Shown piece by piece: positions 42,092 to 51,109 of a DNA stretch of 64,000 nucleotides; the first letter of the stretch is position 1, and each line of letters starts with the position of its first letter. The notes under the pieces are model-generated. The model did no database searches. It had not been told where the DNA came from and saw nothing but the letters and a program-made list of their open reading frames with translations. The position numbers and the translations under genes were made by a program. The stretch comes from Kribbella sp. VKM Ac-2569 (lineage in GTDB: Bacteria; Actinomycetota; Actinomycetes; Propionibacteriales; Kribbellaceae): NCBI RefSeq assembly GCF_004216905.1, contig NZ_SGXJ01000002.1, positions 1,240,001 through 1,304,000 of the forward strand, given 5' to 3'.

Positions 42092-43495
42092 ATGCGCTCG
42101 CCGATGGTCCGTGGGGTCGTCGGCTCTGTTGTAGTCGCGCTGGCGAGCCTGGTGACGTCTGTCGTGCCGGAGTCGTCCTGGGTCGCTCCCATCCCGCTGC
42201 GCCACTCCTTGACCGGCCGGATGGTCGGGTTGACGTTCATGGTCGCTGGGCTCGGGCTGATGGCCTGGGCCTGGCTGACCGTGGGCAGGCGCGTCATAGC
42301 CGGCGAACGCCTCCCACTGCTTCGTATGACGGCGTGCTGGAGCGCACCGCTCCTGCTGGCCCCGCCGCTGTTCAGCCGCGACGCCTGGAGCTACGCGGCC
42401 CAGGGCGCACTGGTGGCCGAGGGCTACAACCCGTACGACGTGGGTCCCGGCGTACTGTCCGGCCACATCATCGAGGCCGTTGACCCGATGTGGCTGCAGA
42501 CACCTGCTCCGTACGGTCCCCTGCCACTCGCGTACGGAGGTCTGGTCGCCCACCTCACCATGGACCCGTACCTGCTGATGCTGGCGCACCGCCTCCTCGC
42601 CGTACTGGGCATCGTCCTCATCGCCTGGGCCGTACCGCGCCTGGCGACCGCATGTCGCGTCGACCCGGCTTTCGCCACCTGGCTGGTCGTACTGAACCCC
42701 ATGCTGATCACCCACGGCATCGGCGCGGCACACAACGACGTACTGATGCTCGGGCTGGCCAGCAGCGCGTTCGCACTGGCACTGACTGGTCGCTGGGGTA
42801 CGGCGGCAGTCGTGGCCGGCGTAGCGGCCGCGGTGAAGCTCCCGGGCGGACTGGTGGTGATCGCCATCGCCGCAGTGATGAGCCCACTGGCCGGACGGAT
42901 GCTCCGGTTCGCCAGCCTGGTGATTGCGGGCGCAGTGTCGGTGCTGACGCTCGTCACCATCGGTGCACTGACCGGTGTGGGCTCTGGCTGGCTCGGTGCG
43001 CTCGACGTACCCGGCCTGGTCCGTTCACCCTTCTCCATCGCCAACCTGATCGGTATGGCGGCGTCCGGCGTACTGGGCTGGCTAGGGGAGGACACTGCGG
43101 CCGCACAAGCGCTGCAGATCGTCCGACTGGTCGGCATGGTCGCCGCACTCGGTCTGATCGCGTGGCTGAGTCTCCGGTCGTCGATCCACTACGCAGCAAG
43201 GGCTGTCGGCGTCGCACTACTCGCGGTCGTCGTACTCGGGCCGAGCGCGCACGACTGGTACTTCCTCTGGTGCCTGCCGTTCCTGGCCGTCGCACGTCCC
43301 GGACGGCGGCTGACCACGATCATCACCGCGGTCAGCCTGATCTTCACGATCGCCGCTCCACTCAACTCGTCTCTGCGCGGTGCGACGATCCCGATCCTCA
43401 CGACGACCGCACTGGTCATCGCGATGGCCGTGCCGCTGCTCAGCCACCTCCGGACGCTGCAACCGGCGCGGAAGGTCCCTGTTACAGCTGCTTGA
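42092..43495 (+). CDS. MptB-like polyprenol-phosphate-dependent mannosyltransferase
   Basis: 467 residues, a GT-C membrane glycosyltransferase with about twelve helices. The first outside loop carries FSRDAWSYAAQGALVAEGYN with the acidic residue expected for catalysis, and the block GIGAAHNDVLMLGLASSAFA matches MptB-type alpha-1,6-mannosyltransferases of actinobacterial lipomannan. It would use polyprenyl-phosphate mannose outside the membrane. No other mannan genes are nearby. It ends in a 14 nt convergent overlap with menD. Confidence 0.78.
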   Translation: MRSPMVRGVVGSVVVALASLVTSVVPESSWVAPIPLRHSLTGRMVGLTFMVAGLGLMAWAWLTVGRRVIAGERLPLLRMTACWSAPLLLAPPLFSRDAWSYAAQGALVAEGYNPYDVGPGVLSGHIIEAVDPMWLQTPAPYGPLPLAYGGLVAHLTMDPYLLMLAHRLLAVLGIVLIAWAVPRLATACRVDPAFATWLVVLNPMLITHGIGAAHNDVLMLGLASSAFALALTGRWGTAAVVAGVAAAVKLPGGLVVIAIAAVMSPLAGRMLRFASLVIAGAVSVLTLVTIGALTGVGSGWLGALDVPGLVRSPFSIANLIGMAASGVLGWLGEDTAAAQALQIVRLVGMVAALGLIAWLSLRSSIHYAARAVGVALLAVVVLGPSAHDWYFLWCLPFLAVARPGRRLTTIITAVSLIFTIAAPLNSSLRGATIPILTTTALVIAMAVPLLSHLRTLQPARKVPVTAA

Positions 43496-45122
43496 GCGCC
43501 GCGACCAGCGCCGCGCCGAGCGGCCGGTGATCGTCCCGGGAGATCCGCACCTCGACCACGTCCAAGCCGGCGACCGTGGGCGTCAGCGCGGCCCGCAACT
43601 CGTCGACGGTCTGCACCAGCGTGTACGCCGTACCGCTGGCCGCGCACAGTGCGCCGAGGTCGACGTTGTGCGGCGTACCGAAGATGCGCTCGAAGTGCGT
43701 CGCGTGGGTCGGATCGCCTTGCTCCAGGGTGGAGAAGATCCCGCCGCCGTTGTCGTTCACGACCACGATCCGCAGATCGGGCCGCGCCTCGTCCGGCCCG
43801 ATGACGAGCCCGTTGCTGTCGTGCAGAAAGGCGAGGTCGCCGATCAGCGCGTGCGTCGGGCCGGCGTTGGCGAGGGCGGCGCCGATCGCGGTCGAGATCG
43901 TGCCGTCGATACCGGCCAGGCCGCGGTTCGCGATCGTGCGGATCGGGACGATCGGGGCGAGGTCGAGGTCGCGGATCGGGTTCGAGGAGGCGACGACGAG
44001 CATGCCGTCGGCGCCGACGGCCTCGCCGACGAGGGCCGCGACGCGCGGTCCGCTCAAGCCGTCCGCAAGGACCTTGTCGATCTCGGGACGGGCTAGCTGA
44101 TCGGCGTCCTGCCAGCGCGCCAGCCAGTCGGTGGAGTCCGGTGCGGTGACCTCGAGCGCCGTCACCACGGACTTGGCGCGGCGCGCCGGGTCCGGCCACA
44201 GCCCGGTCGGTGACACCACGATCACCTCGACGTCCGGCCGCGCCAACAGCTTCGAGATCGGCCGCGACAACGTCGGGTGGCCGTAGACCAGCACACGCTC
44301 GATCTCGCCCGCCAGAGTGCTTGCCTGCAGCAACAACCGGTACGCCGGGATGACCGACGGCCCGGTCCGTGCGCGGCTCGACGGCTCCGCGAACAACGGC
44401 CACTGCCCGGCCTCCGCCGCCAACCGCGCGGACTGTGACGCACCGTCGCCCGCGACGACCACTGTCTTCGGTCCGGGCGACACAGCTGCCGGACGGCCCG
44501 CTGCTGCGTGAATGGAGGTCCACGGTCCGGTGCTGCGTCCGCTCAGCGGCTCAGGCCACTCTGGTCCCTCTGTCGGGATCAGCGGCTCCGAGAACGGACA
44601 GTTGAGCTGCACTGGCCCCGGGTCGGCGGTACGGGCACCTACTGCCGTAGCCACGGCTCTTGCCACCTGCGAGCGCCAGTACGCGACCTGACCGATCTCA
44701 CGGACCGGCGTACCCATTTCGTGGAACAGGCGGACCGCAGAGCCGAACACCTTGATCTGGTCTGTCGTCTGGTTCGCACCGCTGCCTCTCAGGGCAGGTG
44801 GCCGGTCTGCGCTCAGCACGATCAGCGGGAGGCCGCTGTGCGACGCCTCGAGCACAGCCGGGTGCAGGTTCGCTACCGCAGTGCCTGAGGTGGTCACCAC
44901 GGGTACTGGTAGACCGCTGCCTCGCATCAAGCCGATGGCCAGGAATCCCGCCGTACGTTCGTCGATGCGTACGTGCAGTCTGAGCCGCCCGTCACGGTCT
45001 GCCGCTGCGAGTGCCAGGGCCAGCGGGGCGCTGCGGGAGCCGGGCGACACCACGGCCTCGCGTACCCCGCAGCGGATCAGTTCGTCGACCACCACAGTCG
45101 CAAAAGCCGTGGACGGGTTCAT
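43482..45122 (-). CDS. menD: SEPHCHC synthase
   Basis: 546 residues from the ATG at 45122, overlapping the menC stop by 4 nt. Thiamine diphosphate enzyme; the N-terminal domain has CGVREAVVSPGSRSAPLALA and the catalytic Glu in RIDERTAGFLAIG, the C-terminal cofactor domain has GDLAFLHDSNGL and VNDNGGGIFSTLEQGD. It adds the succinic semialdehyde unit from 2-oxoglutarate to isochorismate. Third gene of menE-menC-menD. Confidence 0.95.
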   Translation of the reverse strand: MNPSTAFATVVVDELIRCGVREAVVSPGSRSAPLALALAAADRDGRLRLHVRIDERTAGFLAIGLMRGSGLPVPVVTTSGTAVANLHPAVLEASHSGLPLIVLSADRPPALRGSGANQTTDQIKVFGSAVRLFHEMGTPVREIGQVAYWRSQVARAVATAVGARTADPGPVQLNCPFSEPLIPTEGPEWPEPLSGRSTGPWTSIHAAAGRPAAVSPGPKTVVVAGDGASQSARLAAEAGQWPLFAEPSSRARTGPSVIPAYRLLLQASTLAGEIERVLVYGHPTLSRPISKLLARPDVEVIVVSPTGLWPDPARRAKSVVTALEVTAPDSTDWLARWQDADQLARPEIDKVLADGLSGPRVAALVGEAVGADGMLVVASSNPIRDLDLAPIVPIRTIANRGLAGIDGTISTAIGAALANAGPTHALIGDLAFLHDSNGLVIGPDEARPDLRIVVVNDNGGGIFSTLEQGDPTHATHFERIFGTPHNVDLGALCAASGTAYTLVQTVDELRAALTPTVAGLDVVEVRISRDDHRPLGAALVAALKQL

Positions 45123-46045
45123 CCGGCACTCCTTACTCGGGACAGGCGTTCTTCCCACACCTTTGTCCGGTCTGCGTCCGCACGCGCGGCTTCCAGCAGC
45201 TCGGGATCCGGTACGACGTTTCGAACCGGCAGGAACCCGTTGGTGGGCAGCAGCGGCTCGGCGACCACCTCGCGGGTGAACATCGACACGGTGGCCAGAC
45301 CGCAGGCGTAGGGCAGTTCCGGAAGCGCAGCAGCGAGTGCGACGCCGGCAGCGATGCCTACTGAGGTCTCCAGAGCAGACGACACCACTACGGGCAGTCC
45401 GATCTGCTCAGCGATCTCCAGGCAAGCGCGGACGCCTCCAATCGGCTGTACCTTCAGCACGGCGATGTCTGCGGCGTCGAGCTTCTTGACCCGCAGCGGG
45501 TCCTCGGCCCGGCGGATCGACTCGTCAGCGGCAACAGGTACGTCGGTACGTCGCCGTACGTCGGCCAGCTCCTCCACGGTCGCGCACGGCTGCTCGACGT
45601 ACTCCAGGTCGAACCGCTGCAACTGCTTGAGGTTCTGCACAGCCTGGTCCACCGACCACAGCCCGTTGGCGTCGATGCGTACCTGTCCGCTGCCGATCGC
45701 GTCCCGCACCGCTTCGACCCGCTCCAGGTCGTCAGCGAGTGTCTGACCCGGCTCAGCGACCTTGACCTTCGCCGTACTGCAGCCGGACGCTCTGACGATC
45801 TCCGCAGCTCTCTCGGGTCCAATGGCCGGCACCGTGCAGTTGACGGGCACGCGGTCGCGGACCCGTGCGGGCCAGCCGTCCTCGGCCGCCTCCCGCGCCG
45901 CCCGCAGCCAGGACACACAGGTGGCGTCGTCGTAGTCGAGGAACGGGCTCCACTCCGCCCAGCCCGCAGGGCCTTCGTACAGCATCCCCTCGCGCACTGT
46001 GATGCCACGGAACTTGTTCTTGAGGCCGATCGAGTACGTGATCAC
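45119..46045 (-). CDS. menC: o-succinylbenzoate synthase
   Basis: 308 residues from the GTG at 46045 (overlaps menE stop). Enolase superfamily: KVK motif in STAKVKVAEPG, metal ligands D in VRIDANGLWS, E in EYVEQPC and D in VAADESI, and the last Lys in AVLKVQPIGGV. It dehydrates the MenD/H product to o-succinylbenzoate. Shorter than E. coli MenC but of usual actinobacterial length. Confidence 0.94.
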   Translation of the reverse strand: MITYSIGLKNKFRGITVREGMLYEGPAGWAEWSPFLDYDDATCVSWLRAAREAAEDGWPARVRDRVPVNCTVPAIGPERAAEIVRASGCSTAKVKVAEPGQTLADDLERVEAVRDAIGSGQVRIDANGLWSVDQAVQNLKQLQRFDLEYVEQPCATVEELADVRRRTDVPVAADESIRRAEDPLRVKKLDAADIAVLKVQPIGGVRACLEIAEQIGLPVVVSSALETSVGIAAGVALAAALPELPYACGLATVSMFTREVVAEPLLPTNGFLPVRNVVPDPELLEAARADADRTKVWEERLSRVRSAG

Positions 46046-47133
46046 CGCATGCCCTCCAGCAACCGCTGCCGGTCCACCTTGCCCGAGGCAAGCATCGGCA
46101 ACGCCTGGAGCTGTACGACGTCCCGCGGGGCCCACGTCCGCGGCAGAGTCTGGCTGACCCAGTCCCTGAGTTCGTCGCGCGTCGGCTCACCTACGACGAA
46201 CGCGACCACACGCGCCCCCCACTCGGTGTCCGGAACTCCAAGTACTACAGCGTCCGCAAGCTTCGGATGCTCGAGCAGGCGCGCCTGCACAGTCGTCAGC
46301 GTGACGTTCACTCCGCCGGAGATCACCACGTCGTCCACGCGACCGATCACGCGCAGCCGCCCGTCCACGAGCTCACCGCGATCCTGCGTGCGGAACCACC
46401 CGTCTCGCAGTACTTCGGCGGTGAGCTCCGGCCGCAGCCTGTACCCATCGAAGAGCGTGCTCCCCTTGATGAGGATGCGTCCGTCGTCCAGGTCGATCGA
46501 CGTACCGTCCAGCGGCACACCGGCGTACACGCACCCGCTGCCGGTCTCGGTCATTCCGTACGCCGGGATCGCGTTGACGCCGGCCTCCGCGGCCTTGACC
46601 TTCAACGGCTCGGGTGTGGACGCCCCGCCGATGATGATCGCGTCGAACGACCGCAGCGCGTCCAGATCCGTCTCCAGATAGCGCGCCAGCTGCGTCGGAA
46701 CCATCGCGGTGTACCGGCGTACACCGGTCATTTGACGCGCCGCCGCGGTGAAGCTGTCGCCCAGCGGCACAGGCGTCGTGCCGGCGACCAGTGAGCGCGT
46801 GAGGATCTGCAGGCCGCCCACGAAGTACGGCTTCATCGGGAGCAACCACTGCCCCGGCCCCCCGAGTCGGTCGTGCGTGGCGGTCGCCGACGCGATCAGC
46901 GCCTCCCGCGAGAGCAGCACGCCCTTCGGCTCGCCGGAGGACCCGGAGGTGGTCAGCACCACCGCACAGCCGTCCTCGACCGGCTCGTCCGGCTTGGCCG
47001 CGTCATGTACCCGCGTAGCCGCGGCCGGGTCGCTCGGCACCGGCGCGAACGGCGTACCGCTGCCGTCCAGCACCCCGGCGAGCGCCGCCAACACTCCGTC
47101 CGGCGTCCCCGGAACCAGTCGCAACCTAGACAT
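46042..47133 (-). CDS. menE: o-succinylbenzoate-CoA ligase
   Basis: 363 residues from the ATG at 47133. Acyl-adenylate enzyme: phosphate loop LTTSGSSGEPKGVLLS, later AYGMTETGSGCVYAG, hinge RVIGRVDDVVISGGVNV and the closing Lys in ASGKVDRQRL. At 363 residues it is short for the superfamily because of a reduced N-terminal domain, as usual in actinobacterial MenE. Activates o-succinylbenzoate for MenB. A TACGCT box (minus strand, 47148-47143) ends 9 nt before the start. Confidence 0.94.
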   Translation of the reverse strand: MSRLRLVPGTPDGVLAALAGVLDGSGTPFAPVPSDPAAATRVHDAAKPDEPVEDGCAVVLTTSGSSGEPKGVLLSREALIASATATHDRLGGPGQWLLPMKPYFVGGLQILTRSLVAGTTPVPLGDSFTAAARQMTGVRRYTAMVPTQLARYLETDLDALRSFDAIIIGGASTPEPLKVKAAEAGVNAIPAYGMTETGSGCVYAGVPLDGTSIDLDDGRILIKGSTLFDGYRLRPELTAEVLRDGWFRTQDRGELVDGRLRVIGRVDDVVISGGVNVTLTTVQARLLEHPKLADAVVLGVPDTEWGARVVAFVVGEPTRDELRDWVSQTLPRTWAPRDVVQLQALPMLASGKVDRQRLLEGMR

Positions 47134-47195
47134 GACACACCGAGCGTACGGCCCGCCTCCGGACGCCCGGCTCCCGGCTGACACAATCGATGGTC

Positions 47196-48068
47196 ATGGC
47201 CACCCCTGCCCAGTGGATCGAAGGCGCCCGCCCGCGAACCCTCCCCGCCGCGATCTCCCCCGTTCTCGTCGGAACCGGTGCGGCCGCGTTCCTGGACGGC
47301 TTCGTCTGGTGGAAGGCGCTGCTCGCCCTCGGCGTCGCGCTGGCCCTGCAGATCGGCGTCAACTACGCCAACGACTACAGCGACGGCATCCGCGGCACCG
47401 ACGAGAACCGGGTCGGCCCGCTCCGCCTGGTCGGCTCCAAGGTCGCCACCCCGCGGGCAGTCAAGACCGCCGCCTTCACCTGCCTCGGTATCGGCGCTGC
47501 GCTGGGCATCGTGCTGTGTGCAACGACCACCTGGTGGCTCCTCGTCGCCGGGGCAGCGTCGTTGCTGGGCGCCTGGTTCTACACCGGCGGCAAGAAGCCG
47601 TACGGCTACCGGGCGCTCGGTGAAGTCAGCGTGTTCCTCTTCTTCGGCCTGGTCGCCGTCCTAGGTACGACGTACGCCCAAGCGGAAACGCTGCACTGGT
47701 CGGCCATCGCCGGCGCTGTCTCGGTCGGCGCGATCGCCTGCGCTCTCCTGGTCGCCAACAACCTCCGCGACATCCCGACCGACTCGGTCACCGGCAAGCG
47801 CACCCTCGCCGTAGTCCTCGGCGCCGCGCTCTCCCGCCGGTTCTACGCCGCGCTGATCGCGCTGGCCTTCGTCCTCGCGGCCGTCTCCGTCATCGCCACC
47901 CCGTGGACCCTCCTGGCCTTCATCGCACTTCCGCTGGCCGTGAAGTCCACCCGGATCATCCTCAGCGATGCAGTCGGGCCCGCTCTCATCCCCGTGCTGA
48001 AGTTCACCGGCCTCACCGAACTCCTCTACGCCATTGGGCTCGGCGTGGGGCTAGCGCTGGGCAGCTGA
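47196..48068 (+). CDS. menA: 1,4-dihydroxy-2-naphthoate polyprenyltransferase
   Basis: 290 residues if the ATG at 47196 is used; CACAAT at 47182-47187 ends 8 nt before it and argues against the ATG at 47190. UbiA superfamily membrane enzyme with about nine helices. First Asp motif NYANDYSDGIRGTDENR, second motif ANNLRDIPTDSVTGKRT, both for Mg-diphosphate. It joins the naphthoate ring to the polyprenyl chain. Divergent from menE with 62 bp between starts. Confidence 0.95.
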   Translation: MATPAQWIEGARPRTLPAAISPVLVGTGAAAFLDGFVWWKALLALGVALALQIGVNYANDYSDGIRGTDENRVGPLRLVGSKVATPRAVKTAAFTCLGIGAALGIVLCATTTWWLLVAGAASLLGAWFYTGGKKPYGYRALGEVSVFLFFGLVAVLGTTYAQAETLHWSAIAGAVSVGAIACALLVANNLRDIPTDSVTGKRTLAVVLGAALSRRFYAALIALAFVLAAVSVIATPWTLLAFIALPLAVKSTRIILSDAVGPALIPVLKFTGLTELLYAIGLGVGLALGS

Positions 48069-49235
48069 GCCGTACTCCGGCAGGTCCAGCGCGGTGTGCG
48101 CTTCGTGGCGTTGAGCGCTGGCCGCGGCCCCTGATCGGAGGGCGGCGTTGCGGGCGTCGATGAGCTCCTGGGTTTCCGGCGCCAGTGAGCTGCGGCCGTT
48201 CTCGACCAGGGCCTGGTTCTGCTCGACGAAGCCGCGGATCCGCTGCTCGTAGGCGGTGAAGGCGGTCGCGTGGTCGGCGTACGTCGCCAGCTCGCCGGCC
48301 AGCACGTACGCGCCGACGAGCGCGACGCTCGACCCCTGGCCGGACAGGAACGACGTCGCGTGGGCCGCGTCGCCGGCCAGCGCGACCCGCCCGCGGGACC
48401 AGGTCGGCATGTGGATCTGGCTGACCACGTCGAAGAACATGTCGTCCGCTTCACCCATGGCCTGCACCAGTCGCGGCACGTGCCAGCTCTGCTCCGGGAA
48501 CTTGGCGGCCACCAGCTCGCGCTGGGCCTGCGGGTTGCGAAAAGCGTCGTACGGCGGCTCCTCCTGGCGGAACGTGAGGAAACCGTGCACATCCTGGTCC
48601 GGCTCCTGGGCGTAGAAGACGGCAGCGCGGCCCGGCACGTTCCAGACGACACCTTCGCGCGAGAGCCCGAAGTCGTTGGGCAGGGTGAAGCCGGCGAACG
48701 CGTAGCCGATGTACCGGTGGAACTGCTCCTCCGGGCCGAAGACGAGCCGGCGGGTGTTGGAGTGCAGGCCGTCGGCACCGATGACCAGGTCGAAGGTCCG
48801 CGCCGTGCCGCTCGCGAAGACGACGTCGACCCGGTCACCGCGATCGTCCAGCGTCGCGATCGAGTCGTCGAAGAGGAACTCGACGCGGTCCTTGATCGGG
48901 GCGTAGAGCGCGTCGGCCAGGTCACCTCGGCGTACCTCCAGATCCAGGCCCTCGGCTCCGCCGGTCAGCGACTCGGGCTGAATCGCGGCGATCGGCGTCC
49001 CGTCGGGGTCGACGAACGAGATCCTGCGGGTGCCGACGTGCGCCTTCTGCAGCCGCGGCAGCAACCCCATCCGGTCGACGACATCGCGGGCGGTGCCGCG
49101 GATGTCGATCGGGTACCCGCCGCCGCGGATCACACCCGACTTCTCCACCACGGTCACCTCGAACCCGTAGCGGTCGAGCCAGTAGGCGAGGGCAGGGCCG
49201 GCGATGCTGGCGCCGGAGATCAGCACAGTGGTCAT
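48051..49235 (-). CDS. FAD-dependent monooxygenase (aromatic hydroxylase type)
   Basis: 394 residues from the ATG at 49235, preceded by AAGGGAT. Class A flavoprotein monooxygenase: N-terminal FAD motif GASIAGPALAYWLDRYGFEV, DG motif LVIGADGLHSNTR and GD motif GRVALAGDAAHATSFLSGQG. Related proteins hydroxylate aromatics or act on tetracycline-like compounds. It is divergent from a MarR gene with two palindromes between them, so it is probably repressed by that MarR. The 3' end overlaps menA by 18 nt. Confidence 0.88.
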   Translation of the reverse strand: MTTVLISGASIAGPALAYWLDRYGFEVTVVEKSGVIRGGGYPIDIRGTARDVVDRMGLLPRLQKAHVGTRRISFVDPDGTPIAAIQPESLTGGAEGLDLEVRRGDLADALYAPIKDRVEFLFDDSIATLDDRGDRVDVVFASGTARTFDLVIGADGLHSNTRRLVFGPEEQFHRYIGYAFAGFTLPNDFGLSREGVVWNVPGRAAVFYAQEPDQDVHGFLTFRQEEPPYDAFRNPQAQRELVAAKFPEQSWHVPRLVQAMGEADDMFFDVVSQIHMPTWSRGRVALAGDAAHATSFLSGQGSSVALVGAYVLAGELATYADHATAFTAYEQRIRGFVEQNQALVENGRSSLAPETQELIDARNAALRSGAAASAQRHEAHTALDLPEYGSAAQR

Positions 49236-49260
49236 GATGGAGATCCCTTCCAGAAGTATG

Positions 49261-49304
49261 TACCTTAGGTATCTAGTTGCTCCAAGGTAAACATACCTAA
49301 GGTA
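49261..49304. promoter_or_regulatory. paired MarR-type operators
   Basis: TACCTTAGGTA (49261-49271) and TACCTAAGGTA (49294-49304), each symmetrical around one base and together an inverted pair with centres 33 bp apart. They fill the divergent region between the monooxygenase and the MarR gene. Confidence 0.65.
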
Positions 49305-49313
49305 GGTAATCAA

Positions 49314-49778
49314 GTGACCGCTGATTCTCCTGACGAGCTGGCGTTGCTGCCGCGCCTGGCTCAGCTGAGTACGGCGATCAACCGCGGCCGGCTCACCCAG
49401 CAGGCGACGGAGGCGACCGGGCTCGCACTGGACCGGCCGGCGATGACGATCCTGCTGACACTGTCGATGGCGGACAGCGCGCTCCGCGTCGGCGAGATCG
49501 CCGACCGCATGCAGGTCGTCGGCCCGCACGTCACCCGGCAGGTGCAGGCCCTCGAACAGCGCGGCCTGGTCCGCCGGGTCGCCGATCCCAACGACCGCCG
49601 AGCCAGCCTGATAGAAGCCACCGAAACCGGCACCGAGGCCGCCAACCGCTACACCACGACAATCGTCGACTGGTTCCGCGAGGTAGTCGCCGACTGGCCC
49701 GCCAACGACCGCACCGAACTAGGCCGCCTCCTCGCCAAACTCGCCGACGACATCACCACCCGAATGACCCAACCCTGA
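49314..49778 (+). CDS. MarR family transcriptional regulator
   Basis: 154 residues from the GTG at 49314. Winged helix with VGEIADRMQVVGPHVTRQVQ as the recognition region and the wing RRVADPNDRRASLIEAT, flanked by dimer helices. MarR proteins release DNA on binding small phenolics. The divergent FAD monooxygenase is the expected target, with two symmetrical sites in between. Confidence 0.9.
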   Translation: MTADSPDELALLPRLAQLSTAINRGRLTQQATEATGLALDRPAMTILLTLSMADSALRVGEIADRMQVVGPHVTRQVQALEQRGLVRRVADPNDRRASLIEATETGTEAANRYTTTIVDWFREVVADWPANDRTELGRLLAKLADDITTRMTQP

Positions 49779-49946
49779 CTTCCGCCTCACGCACCGGCTC
49801 GTGACGCGGCGAACACCCAGGAAAGGTGGGGCCGAAGCGCCATCAGGAGAGCAGGGGTTATCCGGTTCTCCTGTCTGATGTGCGGGCGGCGATCAACCCG
49901 ATCCGGGATCGTGCAACAGGCAATGGTGAGTCGGCACCTGGCATTA

Positions 49947-50006
49947 CCTGTCCCCAGTCACCACTGCCTGTCCCCAGTCACCACTGCCTATCCCCGGTCA
50001 CCACCA
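49947..50006. repeat. tandem repeat, three 20 bp units
   Basis: CCTGTCCCCAGTCACCACTG occurs twice exactly (49947-49966, 49967-49986) and a third time with four changes (49987-50006). No spacer, so not a CRISPR. Confidence 0.9.
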
Positions 50007-50087
50007 CCGCCCGGCGGTCGCTCACCACTCCGATGGATCGGTCCGACGACTCCTCGAGCGAAGGACGACCCCAGTGCCGATGTGCGT

Positions 50088-50110
50088 CGTACCGCTGGTA
50101 TTGCGGTACG
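50088..50110. repeat. 8 bp hairpin
   Basis: CGTACCGC (50088-50095) and GCGGTACG (50103-50110) around a 7 nt AT-richer loop. Confidence 0.6.
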
Positions 50111-50308
50111 GCGCGCGCCAGGTACAACGAGCCGTGGGCATCGGCGGTGCCCCCGGCAGTCAGCTGCGGCGTCGTCCCACGTGAGCTGTCTTGCCGGGAA
50201 GAAACCGTCACGATATGCAACTTTGTTTCCCCACTCTTCGGGCCCGACCCCGACCAGGCAGCAGAGCGAAGCCACACACATCCCACCCCCCACCTCCCGG
50301 CGGTCAGA

Positions 50309-50404
50309 GCTCCCCAAACCAGTTTGGGGACGATCACCTGCCGTTTTCGGGGGGCAGGGCTCCCCAGTCCCGGACGAAATGGTCCCCGAACTGGTTTGGG
50401 GAGC
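50309..50404. repeat. inverted pair of near-palindromes
   Basis: Blocks at 50309-50331 and 50382-50404 are reverse complements over 23 bp with one mismatch. Each is itself palindromic around CCCCAAAC-CA-GTTTGGGG (second copy CCCCGAAC-TG-GTTTGGGG). 50 bp lie between them. Confidence 0.8.
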
Positions 50405-50671
50405 GAGAGCAGCCACGGGGTTTGCCGGGGTGCGGGTCAGTTCGACGGGTCGGGCACCGGCGAGACGCCGTACGCGCGGGCGCGATCATGCTGAGGTGCA
50501 CTACCTAGCCAGTCGACACGTCCTGTCGAGAATGCATGCCCAGCCGTTCGCCGCCAGCCCCGGCACACTATCCACCCACACATCAGTCACAAGAGCCGGA
50601 TGACCCGTCGTCTGCTCGACGAGTGGGTGCCGACCGGCGGGGAAGTGGGGACAGGCGGATTATCGGACGGT

Positions 50672-51109
50672 CTAAGTCAGGCTCTCGATGGTGTTGGCGA
50701 GGGTGGTTACTGGTTGCTGGGTGTCCAGTTCGAGGGTTGCGCCGGCGCGGAGTAGCGGTTCTACGGTTTGGGCGTAGTGGGCTATTTCGGCTTGTTGTTC
50801 TGGGGTTTGGCCGTATGGGTTGTTCGTACGGCGCCTCACGCGCTCGATGAGGATGTCGAGCGGGGCGGTGAGGAGTACGACGTGGTCGAAGCGGTCGTAG
50901 AACTTGCCCTGGTTCTCGACCGTTCCCGAGACGATCACGTCGACCTGATCGGCCAGCAACTGGTCCATGCGTCGCTCGTCCCACGTGCCGTCAGACAACA
51001 CCCAGCCGTCATAGTCGGTGTCGATGGCGTGGTGGCCTCGGCTGGTGAGTTCATCGAGGAGGGTGGTCTTGCCGGTGCCGGACATTCCGGTGATCAGGAT
51101 GCGGGTCAT
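50672..51109 (-). CDS. P-loop kinase-like protein (AAA superfamily)
   Basis: 145 residues. P-loop GMSGTGKTTLLDEL at 8-21, followed by the shikimate- and adenylate-kinase-like pattern: DTDYDGWVLSDGT with acidic residues, VDVIVSGTVENQGKFYD, and the lid-like RVRRRTNNPYGQTPEQQAEI. It probably phosphorylates a small molecule or nucleotide; the substrate is unknown. It overlaps the end of the TetR gene by 4 nt (ATGA), so the two are co-translated. Confidence 0.8.
   Translation of the reverse strand: MTRILITGMSGTGKTTLLDELTSRGHHAIDTDYDGWVLSDGTWDERRMDQLLADQVDVIVSGTVENQGKFYDRFDHVVLLTAPLDILIERVRRRTNNPYGQTPEQQAEIAHYAQTVEPLLRAGATLELDTQQPVTTLANTIESLT

Larger units (their letters stand above)
49779..50671. 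other. 893 bp gap without a convincing gene, rich in repeats
   Basis: No reading frame here has a ribosome binding site, a family match or normal actinobacterial codon use. Contents seen: a 3 x 20 bp tandem repeat, a CGTACCGC hairpin, and a pair of near-palindromes that are also inverted copies of each other (50309-50404). Homopolymeric C and G runs are frequent. It may be a decayed insertion or an intergenic island. Confidence 0.6.

Noticed and set aside
39434..44523. Secondary-metabolite cluster around the DrrAB exporter and MptB-like gene
   Set aside because: No synthase, tailoring or regulatory set; neighbours are ordinary menaquinone and housekeeping genes.
49947..50006. CRISPR array
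   Set aside because: Units are contiguous with no spacers and only three copies; no cas genes in the window.
49826..50603. Plus-strand frames of 220-240 codons in the gene-poor island
   Set aside because: No ribosome binding site, odd composition, and they run through tandem and inverted repeats; no family resemblance.
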